From a virus, in the IMG/VR virus record IMGVR_UViG_3300029309_000184, positions 1-31,791 of that record: 31,791 bases of DNA. The stretch is one strand, 5' to 3'. How positions within the stretch are numbered: position 1 is the first letter of the stretch; every line of letters starts with the position of its first letter. Under the pieces are notes generated by a model. That model worked only from the letters and a program-made list of their open reading frames with translations. It was not told the origin of the DNA and did not search any database. The position numbers and the translations under genes were made by a program. This document shows positions 23,335 through 29,145 of this stretch, piece after piece.

Positions 23335-23473
23335 CTAACTTACCTTTTCCATTACAATCTTCACAACGAGCATGTGTTTCTTCTTCGCATAAATGATAAT
23401 CAACAGAATAGAATCCTCTCCCATCACATTGAGGACATTTTATTTTATCAATTCCAACGGTATATTCTTCCAT
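23309..23473 (-). CDS. 54-aa DnaJ-type zinc-finger microprotein
   Basis: ATG at 23473 lies 34 bases inside the upstream gene and the frame ends inside the downstream one. It reads MEEYTVGIDKIKCPQCDGRG, then YHLCEEETHARCEDCNGKG. The two CxxCxGxG units (13-20 and 37-44) are the exact repeat of the DnaJ central zinc domain, plus Cys29 between them. The protein has only two of the four DnaJ repeats, enough for one zinc site. Stand-alone mini zinc fingers of this kind may bind unfolded proteins or single-stranded nucleic acid. The motif is strong evidence that this is a real gene. Confidence 0.75.
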   Translation of the reverse strand: MEEYTVGIDKIKCPQCDGRGFYSVDYHLCEEETHARCEDCNGKGKLDVEKKKEI

Positions 23474-24000
23474 TTGTGCTTCCTATATTTTTTCCCATCT
23501 TTTAAAATTATTTGCTCATGACCCCATTCACTTATAACTTTATATTCACTTTTATCCCCATTTGCTAAACTAATATTAGTATATGTATTAGTATTATTAC
23601 TTAGTAACTGTTCGCTAGTGGGCATGATACGATTTCCGTTGGGGTCATACTGCTGAAATTTGTCATAATTGACAACGGAAATTATCGTTACAGATTTATA
23701 TTTATGATCTCTATGTGGGTTAATAGTGGCTAATCTTGTCGTAATCATTCGTTTTCTTCTCAACCTTTGGATGAAAGCTCTCATACTAGAATAAGGCATT
23801 TTCCAAATTGATGCATTTTTCCTTATTGGGAATATTAATTCAGATCTTTTAACAAATACAGGATTTTCCATAAATTTAAGTTCTTTATCTTTATGGGATG
23901 CATTTGAAACAATATATAGCCATATTGCTGACTCAATTAGATTCTTAAAAGCTGGATGTCGCCAAACACTACGAAAAGCGAGGAAATATCCTGATTTCAT
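23440..24000 (-). CDS. Replisome organiser / replication initiator-like protein
   Basis: 186 aa. GYFLAFRSVWRHPAFKNLIE and AIWLYIVSNASHKDKELKF, then FPIRKNASIWKMPYSSMRAFIQRLRRKRMITTR, then SVVNYDKFQQYD are the consecutive landmarks of phage replication organiser/DnaD-like winged-helix proteins: a W-containing first helix, a wing of short strands, the SxRxFLQRL-type recognition helix and INYxxYQ. A low-complexity linker and a basic C-terminal segment (KYRKHKWKNI) follow. It may load host replisome proteins at the phage origin; no phage polymerase is present. It lies in the leftward early region, near the putative origin. Confidence 0.7.
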   Translation of the reverse strand: MKSGYFLAFRSVWRHPAFKNLIESAIWLYIVSNASHKDKELKFMENPVFVKRSELIFPIRKNASIWKMPYSSMRAFIQRLRRKRMITTRLATINPHRDHKYKSVTIISVVNYDKFQQYDPNGNRIMPTSEQLLSNNTNTYTNISLANGDKSEYKVISEWGHEQIILKDGKKYRKHKWKNIPLELIK

Positions 24001-24266
24001 TCTAGCATCCTTTTTACCTTCTCCAATAATTCTTGTTCAGTTCCGAATCTTTTGATAAATTCCTTTTTTCCTAAATGTATTGAGATCTTGCCCAAGCGAT
24101 GATGAGTTGGGCAAAGTGGAATGACATCCATATCAGAACTTCTTTGCCCCATTCCTACATTAAATCTTGGATGATGAAGCTCCGGAATAGCTCCACAACA
24201 GATACATCCTAGATCTGCTACTGATCTCATATAATCTTTTACTTTTTTAGATCTGTATCTGCCCAT
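23997..24266 (-). CDS. HNH nuclease, Ref-like
   Basis: 89 aa. The order is RSVADLGCICCGAI (Cys21, 23, 24), ELHHPRFNVG (His31, His32), MDVIPLCPTHHRLGK (Cys52, His55, His56), ISIHLGKKEFIKRFG (His64). This layout of two Cys pairs, a LHH motif, a PLCxxHH and a SIHxGKxxFxxxFG tail is that of the Ref family, whose founder in phage P1 is a RecA-dependent HNH nuclease. It may process recombination intermediates and fits the exonuclease and SSB-like genes on the other strand. All metal ligands I would expect are present. ATGA overlap with the replication gene. Confidence 0.75.
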   Translation of the reverse strand: MGRYRSKKVKDYMRSVADLGCICCGAIPELHHPRFNVGMGQRSSDMDVIPLCPTHHRLGKISIHLGKKEFIKRFGTEQELLEKVKRMLE

Positions 24267-24511
24267 AAAGTACTTTGATTTTTATCAAACGGTTTCCAAT
24301 GATAATAATATAAGATATTTGATTTTCCATTGAATTTATCAGGAACATTAATTGTCCTAATAGGTTTATCTAGTTGCGTATAAGCAACTATCATAAAATC
24401 CTTCTTATATTGTAATTTTAGATCTTCTTTTAACTTTATACAAAGATCCACATATCTGCCTTGTACTGCTATGAGATTTCCATATAGACTTTTTATTTCT
24501 TTAGTTAGCAT
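24239..24511 (-). CDS. First gene of the leftward unit, unknown
   Basis: 90 aa. N-terminal helix (LTKEIKSLYGNLIAVQGRY), a basic middle and aromatic stretch (SNILYYYHWKPFD), ending TLWADTDLKK. No Cys-His signature or membrane segment. It is the first gene downstream of the divergent control region, and its 28-base overlap with the Ref-like gene suggests coupling. Its ribosome site (AGAAGGGAAAAATG) lies right behind a 24-base palindrome whose loop can pair with it. Function unknown; early timing is inferred. Confidence 0.6.
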   Translation of the reverse strand: MLTKEIKSLYGNLIAVQGRYVDLCIKLKEDLKLQYKKDFMIVAYTQLDKPIRTINVPDKFNGKSNILYYYHWKPFDKNQSTLWADTDLKK

Positions 24512-24522
24512 TTTTCCCTTCT

Positions 24523-24546
24523 GTGCCGTTGAGGGAACAACGGCAC
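24523..24546. promoter_or_regulatory. 24-bp palindrome in the leader of the leftward unit
   Basis: GTGCCGTTG pairs perfectly with CAACGGCAC around a six-base loop. It lies 11 bases before the ATG at 24511. Read on the minus strand, the loop TTCCCT is exactly complementary to AGGGAA in the ribosome site that follows. It could therefore act as an RNA switch, or as a DNA operator for a dimeric XRE repressor. A strict pseudoknot would be cramped (only three bases between stem and partner), so partial melting or an operator role is just as likely. Confidence 0.6.
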
Positions 24547-24547
24547 T

Positions 24548-24630
24548 CGTTTATTTAAACATAAAAGGATAACTAAAAAATAACTAAAAAACTTTAATTC
24601 ATTAGTTGTTCTTTTATATCCTTTTAAACG
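24548..24630. repeat. Nested inverted repeat with tandem 11-bp direct repeat
   Basis: Blocks CGTTTA, AAAAGGAT and AACTAA on the left (24548-24576) are mirrored by TTAGTT, ATCCTTTT and TAAACG on the right (24602-24630), with different spacers. Between them ATAACTAAAAA occurs twice in tandem (24569-24579 and 24580-24590). This sits in the AT-rich gap between the two divergent units, so it is a candidate operator array or origin element. No experiment supports either. Confidence 0.5.
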
Positions 24631-24701
24631 AATCATAGCAATAATATATACGAATCGCTAAAAATAATCACTATATTTTCTAATTTGACTTGAATCATAG
24701 C
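24630..24701. repeat. Direct repeat GAATCATAGC, two copies
   Basis: GAATCATAGC occurs at 24630-24639 and 24692-24701, with a partial third copy (GAATCGCTA) at 24652. Spacing of the two full copies is 62 bases. Short direct repeats in a divergent promoter region suggest repressor sites or iterons; the copies are too few to be sure. Confidence 0.4.
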
Positions 24702-24735
24702 TCTAAAAACCTTGATTTTATTGAGTTTTTTGATA

Positions 24736-24764
24736 TTGACTTTTCAACCTGAATTTGAGAATAT
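24736..24764 (+). promoter_or_regulatory. Candidate early rightward promoter
   Basis: TTGACT at 24736-24741 resembles a sigma-70 -35 box. Seventeen bases further on lies GAATAT (24759-24764), a weak -10. This places a start close to the ATG at 24774, leaving a short leader for the preferred ATG at 24804. It is the best match I see between 24680 and 24800, but the -10 is poor. Confidence 0.35.
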
Positions 24765-24803
24765 TTTTAGAATATGAAAATAAAAACTAACAAAAGGGAA
24801 AAA

Positions 24804-25127
24804 ATGACTAAAAAAACGATACTAGATGACTTTGAATATATTTATTTCTTTGAAGATGATGGAATTTTAAGAGGAGTTCCAAAATATAAAGGTGTAAAAT
24901 ATAACAAAGATCAAAAACAAGATATAAAATTAGCTATAAAGAAAAATGGTTATAAATTTTATACTGTTGGCGATGATGATGATAGCCCAAAAAATTATGG
25001 ATATTATTTTGGTAAGAATCATAATGGAAAATCGGATATTGATTTTCAACCTTTAGACTTTGCTATGGCAGATGCTGGTGATGTTTATTTGTTTTATTAT
25101 GAAAATAACAAATGGAGTCAACTATAA
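24804..25127 (+). CDS. First gene of the rightward unit, unknown
   Basis: 107 aa from the ATG preceded by AAAAGGGAAAAA, the same ribosome-site style as the first leftward gene; an in-frame ATG at 24774 has no such site. MTKKTILDDFEYIYFFEDDG and many Asp/Tyr residues (GDDDDSPKNYGYYFGK) make an acidic protein, possibly a DNA mimic or host-takeover factor. No named domain. The stop overlaps the next ATG (TAATGA). Function unknown. Confidence 0.6.
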   Translation: MTKKTILDDFEYIYFFEDDGILRGVPKYKGVKYNKDQKQDIKLAIKKNGYKFYTVGDDDDSPKNYGYYFGKNHNGKSDIDFQPLDFAMADAGDVYLFYYENNKWSQL

Positions 25128-25558
25128 TGAAAAAAAGAAACTTTAAAATAGCAAGTTGGTTTATTAGAGAAGAATTAGAGCATAAAGTTACTATTTCTTA
25201 CGATAATGAATCTGAAAGATCTTATGATCTTTTAAAAATTATGTTAGCAAAATATTGGAAGATAGATAACAGAAGATCTTTTAACAATATTGAAGTAACA
25301 GAAGAAGAATATCAAACTTGGTATGTATATTTTTTAGAATATTACATTGATGAACAATCTATATTTGTAAATTCTAAAGAAGAAAAAGAATCTAAAAGAC
25401 TTCTAAAAGCTATGAAGAAATTTTTTGGAAATCCAAATTTTGATATGGATCATAGAGCTGGATCTAAATTAAGATTTGTAAGATCTATGGTTAAATATAT
25501 GGGGACAGAAAAAGCAGAAAAAGTAGCAGAAGGGTTAAAGGATCAATGTCTAAATTAA
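25127..25558 (+). CDS. Early protein of unknown function
   Basis: 143 aa. The start at 25127 is chosen over an ATG 15 bases earlier because it overlaps the previous stop (TAATG) and is preceded by GGAG. It begins MKKRNFKIASWFIREELEHK and is helical and charged (KESKRLLKAMKKFFGNPNFD). No Cys, no membrane segment, no known motif. It overlaps the next gene by 13 bases. Unknown early function. Confidence 0.6.
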   Translation: MKKRNFKIASWFIREELEHKVTISYDNESERSYDLLKIMLAKYWKIDNRRSFNNIEVTEEEYQTWYVYFLEYYIDEQSIFVNSKEEKESKRLLKAMKKFFGNPNFDMDHRAGSKLRFVRSMVKYMGTEKAEKVAEGLKDQCLN

Positions 25559-25803
25559 TTTTAGGAACAAAACACTTTGATTTACTTAAAGATGCTAAAA
25601 AGAAATTTGGTGTGGTATTCCACCCAAATACTCCGATATTTAAAATCGGAAATACAATAGAGAGGTTATATGCAACTAAATACGGTAAAAAACCTCAAAC
25701 AATCTCAACAATACTTCAGGACAACAGATCGGATCAGGAAGGTAAAGGAAATGTTGAGAAGATTGGAAGCAAAGAAAAAGAATCTAGCTTTCAAGATGTT
25801 TGA
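25546..25803 (+). CDS. Early protein of unknown function
   Basis: 85 aa. MSKLILGTKHFDLLKDAKKK followed by VVFHPNTPIFKIGNTIERLY suggests a compact alpha/beta domain, with a charged tail rich in Lys, Glu and Ser (EKIGSKEKESSFQDV). The front half looks conserved-type (LGTKHF, GNTIERLY), while the tail looks disordered. No catalytic signature is evident. It lies between early genes with a 30-base gap to the lipoprotein. Confidence 0.5.
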   Translation: MSKLILGTKHFDLLKDAKKKFGVVFHPNTPIFKIGNTIERLYATKYGKKPQTISTILQDNRSDQEGKGNVEKIGSKEKESSFQDV

Positions 25804-25833
25804 GACTAAAAAAATATAATAGAAGGGAACATA

Positions 25834-26112
25834 ATGATAAAAAGGATAACAGGGATAGCGCTATTACTGACTTTATTAAACGGATGTGCATCATATTCGC
25901 CTATTATAGACACTAATGGCAGATCTAAATTTGAAACATCAAACGCAAAAGAAATTACAAATGATAAAATTCTTTGCAAGAAATTTGCTAAAGATAACAC
26001 TTCATTTTTTGGGAATACTATATTTTGGATATTAAGCCCTAGAGCTGAAAGTCAAACAACAGATATTACTAGAAAATGTTTAGAAGGACGCAATCACTCA
26101 GTAATGAATTAA
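25834..26112 (+). CDS. Small lipoprotein
   Basis: 92 aa. Signal peptide MIKRITGIALLLTLLNGC with lipobox LNGC, Cys18 lipidated. The mature part YSPIIDTNGRSKFETSNAKE, then NDKILCKKFAKDNTSFFGN, and finally ITRKCLEGRNHSVMN is a family I recognise in marine bacteria and their phages: YxPIIDxxGRS, EITND, CxxxAKDN, CLxGRxHSVLN. It should sit on the periplasmic side, perhaps blocking superinfection. The gene has AGAAGGGAA as ribosome site, like the first genes of both units. Confidence 0.75.
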   Translation: MIKRITGIALLLTLLNGCASYSPIIDTNGRSKFETSNAKEITNDKILCKKFAKDNTSFFGNTIFWILSPRAESQTTDITRKCLEGRNHSVMN

Positions 26113-26121
26113 AGGATGATT

Positions 26122-26445
26122 ATGAATGATATTAAAGAAGTAAAAAGAAGAATCGCTGAATTAAGAGAAAAACATCATTTAGATCCAAACGATGAATCTA
26201 TTGTAAATTCTCTTATTGGAGCAAGAATAAGATTTGTACGATTGATTAGAGGTAAGACTCAAACAAGAGTAGCAAATGCGATAGGAGTTACATTTCAGCA
26301 GATCCAAAAGTATGAGAAGGGATCTAATGGAATAAGCACTCCTAAATTAATGAAAGCATCTAAATATTTGAAATTTTCTTTTAAATGGATGTTTTCTGTT
26401 TTTAAACATAAAGAGGTAGAAAACGATGAAACCGTTAATAAATAA
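26122..26445 (+). CDS. XRE-family HTH transcriptional regulator
   Basis: 107 aa from ATG 26122, which has AAAGGA seven bases upstream; an ATG six bases earlier is too close to that site. The helix-turn-helix (about 33-90) begins GARIRFVRLIRGKTQTRVAN and includes AIGVTFQQIQKYEKGSNGIS. The signature VTFQQIQKYEKG...IS is common to alphaproteobacterial and phage XRE repressors. There is no peptidase domain, so it would not be cleaved by RecA as CI is. It may repress the divergent region at 24.5-24.8 kb. No integrase is present, so a lysogenic role is doubtful. Confidence 0.85.
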   Translation: MNDIKEVKRRIAELREKHHLDPNDESIVNSLIGARIRFVRLIRGKTQTRVANAIGVTFQQIQKYEKGSNGISTPKLMKASKYLKFSFKWMFSVFKHKEVENDETVNK

Positions 26446-27208
26446 GCAAGGCAAAAATATACAATACAATCCTAAAGCTTTTGGAAAAAGATATATGGTT
26501 GATGGAGAACCTAAATCATCTGTAACAACTGTAATAGGAAATCATCAAAATAAAAATGGATTATTATTTTGGAAAAGAAAAATGGTCTTGGATGGATTAA
26601 AGAATGTTTTGATCTCCCAAAAGAAACCTATTGATGAAATAAATAAACTAATAAAGAAGGTTGAATTATCAACTAATGAACTTGAAGAATATGCGAGAGA
26701 TATAGGAACTAATCTTCACGAATGGATAGATCTATATGTAAAAGGAAAGAAACCGGCTATTCCTAATTCTGAACCATTAAAAACTATGGTTAATAAATGG
26801 CTCAAATGGTGGAAAGCTTCTAAACTAGAGATAGTTGAGAGTGAGCTTCCTTTATATAGTTCTAAATATGATCTTGCCGGTACTTTAGATTTGATAGTTA
26901 CTCAAAAATCTTGGAAGGGTAAATTAGCTCTTCTAGATACAAAAACTTCTAAAGACTTTTATGTAGATCAAGCAATACAGATTGAAACATATAGAAGATT
27001 CCTAGAAGAAACAACCGACTTTAAAATAACATATTTAGGAATTGTTAATGTTCCTAAAGAACCATCAAAACAAGTTTCTATGATGAAACTTAAAATAGAT
27101 GATGCTTATTTTAGAGGATTCAAAGCTTCTAAATATTTGGAAGGTCTTGAATCTAAATTTAACGATAAAGTAAAAAAATGGAAGAAGGAGAATAAACGAG
27201 ATGTATAA
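26426..27208 (+). CDS. PD-(D/E)XK exonuclease, RecB/Cas4-like
   Basis: 260 aa. Expected order of motifs: SVTTVIGNH in the first third, RDIGTNLHEWID (91-102, with His98), SELPLYSSKYDLAGTLDLIV carrying Asp155, then ALLDTKTSK with Asp171 and Lys173, and QIETYRR (185-191). These are the catalytic residues of the PD-(D/E)XK superfamily as seen in RecB-like phage exonucleases. It overlaps the XRE gene by 20 bases and the SSB-like gene by eight. It probably resects DNA for recombination or repair. No iron-sulphur cysteines are present, unlike Cas4. Confidence 0.82.
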   Translation: MKPLINKQGKNIQYNPKAFGKRYMVDGEPKSSVTTVIGNHQNKNGLLFWKRKMVLDGLKNVLISQKKPIDEINKLIKKVELSTNELEEYARDIGTNLHEWIDLYVKGKKPAIPNSEPLKTMVNKWLKWWKASKLEIVESELPLYSSKYDLAGTLDLIVTQKSWKGKLALLDTKTSKDFYVDQAIQIETYRRFLEETTDFKITYLGIVNVPKEPSKQVSMMKLKIDDAYFRGFKASKYLEGLESKFNDKVKKWKKENKRDV

Positions 27209-27674
27209 AAAAGAAAAACTACCTTTTGTTGCATTATCTTATAAACTATTTTCAACAGGAAGAAAATCACCTCAATTTGAATTTAGTGTAAGAGCAACGA
27301 ATGTAAAATTAGAATGTTCTATAACTAAAAAGAAATATAGATTTTCAGAAGTCTTAAAATGGTGGCAAACTCCGGAAATACAAAAATATGCAAATGATGG
27401 ATGGGAATTGTATATAGAAACTAAACAACAAGAACCTTTTAGACAACCTAAATATGGCGAGAATCTAGAGGAGATTGTTTGTTATAGAATGAAAAAACCT
27501 TATCAGAAAAGAGGGAATCTAGGTACATTTAAGACCATAGAACAAAGTGTTCCTTTTGTTCCTCAACAATTTGCTCCGGATCACGCAGAACCCGTTACTA
27601 AAAATGATTTGGATGATATGGATGATAAGATTCCATTAGAAGGAGATAGCGATGAGTGGAACAATCAGTTCTAA
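27201..27674 (+). CDS. SSB-like protein with acidic tail
   Basis: 157 aa. The first 100 residues are beta-rich and basic, with aromatic residues (QFEFSVRATNVKLECSITKK, LKWWQTPEIQKY, GWELYIETK) as in OB-fold DNA-binding proteins. The C-terminus is strongly acidic and ends in Phe (DDMDDKIPLEGDSDEWNNQF), like the protein-binding tails of single-strand binding proteins. Its overlap with the exonuclease supports a joint role in recombination or replication. The SSB call rests on tail, context and beta pattern rather than a recognised SSB signature. Confidence 0.55.
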   Translation: MYKKEKLPFVALSYKLFSTGRKSPQFEFSVRATNVKLECSITKKKYRFSEVLKWWQTPEIQKYANDGWELYIETKQQEPFRQPKYGENLEEIVCYRMKKPYQKRGNLGTFKTIEQSVPFVPQQFAPDHAEPVTKNDLDDMDDKIPLEGDSDEWNNQF

Positions 27675-28032
27675 TATTGATGCATTAACTTTTGATAGAA
27701 AAAAAATTAATGCTCTTCTTGATTCAGTATCAAAATCTTTTACAGGAGCTTATGCTCATCTAAATGATATGGAAGATAGAGTTAAAAAAAAACACGCAGA
27801 ATTATATACATCTTTAAAAACAGATGCAACCAAGAGATCTGCTGAAGAAATAAAAGCTCTTATTATTACTGATGCTTCAATGGATGAATTATTAAAAGAA
27901 CTTTCTGATGCAAAAACAAAACATTTGCATTGGAAAGTTGAATGGGAAAAGTTGAAAACAAAGATTATGCTTTTACAAAGTGAAGTAAGACAGAATATTG
28001 AATTTAACTCATTATCAGGGAAATATGAGTAA
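27652..28032 (+). CDS. Coiled-coil early protein
   Basis: 126 aa, almost entirely helical: RKKINALLDSVSKSFTGAYA, then KTDATKRSAEEIKALIITDA and a heptad-rich end (AKTKHLHWKVEWEKLKTKIM). It overlaps the SSB-like gene by 23 bases. Helical proteins following an exonuclease and SSB sometimes help recombination, but I cannot name a family. Unknown function. Confidence 0.55.
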   Translation: MSGTISSNIDALTFDRKKINALLDSVSKSFTGAYAHLNDMEDRVKKKHAELYTSLKTDATKRSAEEIKALIITDASMDELLKELSDAKTKHLHWKVEWEKLKTKIMLLQSEVRQNIEFNSLSGKYE

Positions 28033-28058
28033 CAAAATTTGCATAGAAATATGTAAAT

Positions 28059-28119
28059 AGTAGGTGTAGTTGAAAACTTCCCTAGGTTAGTCTTTATTTG
28101 ACAAGTTGCTACACCTACT
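28059..28119. other. Structured inverted-repeat element
   Basis: AGTAGGTGTAG (28059-28069) pairs perfectly with CTACACCTACT (28109-28119). Inside, AACTT (28075-28079) pairs with AAGTT (28103-28107) across a small asymmetric bulge, leaving a 23-base loop that contains CCCTAGG. The element fills the gap after the coiled-coil gene and before the 36-aa gene. It is not a tRNA (no T-arm consensus) and has only a short T-run on the plus strand, so a terminator role is weak. It may be a regulatory RNA, processing signal or protein site. Confidence 0.5.
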
Positions 28120-28133
28120 TTAAAAATTGAATT

Positions 28134-28244
28134 ATGATGATATTTGGAAAAACAAAAAACGATTGGAAAGCCCTAGAGCTTCATTATAGAAGGGAATGGA
28201 TCTGTTTTGTTGTAGGATTTATTCTTGGATCTATAATATTCTAG
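28134..28244 (+). CDS. 36-aa membrane microprotein
   Basis: ATG at 28134 (a second at 28137) opens a 36-codon frame: MMIFGKTKNDWKALELHYRR, then EWICFVVGFILGSIIF. The last 16 residues are a transmembrane helix, and the first 20 are basic. Small proteins ending EWxCFVVGFILG are familiar to me from marine phages, so I regard it as probable. Its stop codon overlaps the stop of the convergent gene by four bases, the junction of the two transcription units. Role unknown; a holin-like or exclusion peptide is possible. Confidence 0.5.
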   Translation: MMIFGKTKNDWKALELHYRREWICFVVGFILGSIIF

Positions 28245-28498
28245 TGTCTTGTAATCTCATAATCTTTTAGATCATCATTAGCTTTGATGGGTCTATAAGT
28301 TATTTCATAATCTAGTAATATTAATCCGTTAGTTTCAAAGTTTTTGAGGATCTCTGTTTTATGTTCAAAGCTTGGAAATTTATCAATATAAGAAATAGAT
28401 ATAGCTCTTCCTAAAGCTTCATCTTCATTTAAAGGAGCAAAGAAAAATTGTGCATCTACAAATATATAATCATTATGATTCATAATTAGTTTTACCAT
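28241..28498 (-). CDS. Last gene of the leftward unit, unknown
   Basis: 85 aa. MVKLIMNHNDYIFVDAQFFF begins a compact, mostly beta/alpha protein (GRAISISYIDKFPSFEHKTE), ending YEITRH. An internal ATG six codons in is a possible alternative start, and no clear ribosome site decides. It ends the leftward unit four bases into the convergent gene. No recognised motif. Confidence 0.5.
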   Translation of the reverse strand: MVKLIMNHNDYIFVDAQFFFAPLNEDEALGRAISISYIDKFPSFEHKTEILKNFETNGLILLDYEITYRPIKANDDLKDYEITRH

Positions 28499-28516
28499 AT
28501 ATGAATCTGTTGTGTA

Positions 28517-28894
28517 TTATTTTTTCTTTATAGCTGATACTCCACGAATACCAAGAATAGTACTGAAAGCTCCTATAACTAATCCTTGATACCAAAAAGG
28601 AAGGTTTTCAAATTTTTCAAAGAAATAATCTACTCGCTCTTGTAAAGCTGGATCTCCAAAAAATACAGAATATGCTAAAATCAATAAAGGCAAACTTAAT
28701 AAAATTAAACAAAATTCATCCTTTAGATCTGAGCTCATTCTTTTGTGTTCTATTTTTTTTAATTCTACTTCACCTTTACAAGCTCGTTCTAAATATTTTA
28801 CTTCTGCTTCTGATTCTAATACCTGAGCTCTTTTCTTGTTTTGATATATTTGAGCTCCTGTCTTTAATGCTAATTTACCTAATGTGAACCACAT
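28517..28894 (-). CDS. Holin-like membrane protein
   Basis: 125 aa from ATG 28894, chosen because GGAG lies seven bases upstream; the longer frame starts TTG with no such site. The N-terminal half is a cytoplasmic helix rich in Glu and Lys (LESEAEVKYLERACKGEVEL). Transmembrane helices lie at about 61-79 (CLILLSLPLLILAYSVFF) and 101-119 (WYQGLVIGAFSTILGIRGV), followed by KKK. Two to three hydrophobic segments and a basic end fit a holin of the 3TM type found near marine phage endolysins. In lysis it would release the M15 endolysin, which lies about 2.2 kb upstream. Confidence 0.7.
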   Translation of the reverse strand: MWFTLGKLALKTGAQIYQNKKRAQVLESEAEVKYLERACKGEVELKKIEHKRMSSDLKDEFCLILLSLPLLILAYSVFFGDPALQERVDYFFEKFENLPFWYQGLVIGAFSTILGIRGVSAIKKK

Positions 28895-29145
28895 TTTAAC
28901 TCCAATGCCAACTCGCAATAATGTTTAATTTTTTCATATCTTTCTCTATCACTTTCAAATTCTTTTTTTCTTACAGCATATTTCAAAATACATCCATCTA
29001 TAAAATCAAGCTTATGGGCAACAATCAACTGAATCGGCTCTATTTTTGCGTTTTTGTAGTGAGAGCCACCTATCTGCTTATCTAGAGCTGAACCCCTCTT
29101 AAAACGCTTTATTTTAGCTTCTAGAGGGTCTTTTTTGTCCGTCAT
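28879..29145 (-). CDS. DUF3310 protein
   Basis: 88 aa. DKQIGGSHYKNAKIEPIQLI is followed by FIDGCILKYAVRKKEFESDR and IKHYCELALEL, the characteristic run of DUF3310: GGxHY, IxPxxxI, NxxxKYxxRxxxK and a helix. T7 gp1.7, a nucleotide kinase, is related to this family, but I cannot say this protein has that activity. Its position among lysis genes is not typical and suggests a separate metabolic role. Four-base overlap with the phosphoesterase. Confidence 0.75.
   Translation of the reverse strand: MTDKKDPLEAKIKRFKRGSALDKQIGGSHYKNAKIEPIQLIVAHKLDFIDGCILKYAVRKKEFESDRERYEKIKHYCELALELKCGSH

Noticed and set aside
24523-24546. Terminator for the leftward or rightward unit
   Set aside because: It lies in a leader just before an ATG, both neighbouring genes point away, and there is no T-run after the stem.
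26122-26445. Evidence for a temperate, CI-controlled prophage
   Set aside because: The regulator has no cleavage domain and there is no integrase, excisionase or recognisable attachment site.
28059-28119. Possible tRNA or tRNA-like gene
   Set aside because: The 5' and 3' arms pair, but there is no T-loop consensus, anticodon arm or D-arm on either strand.
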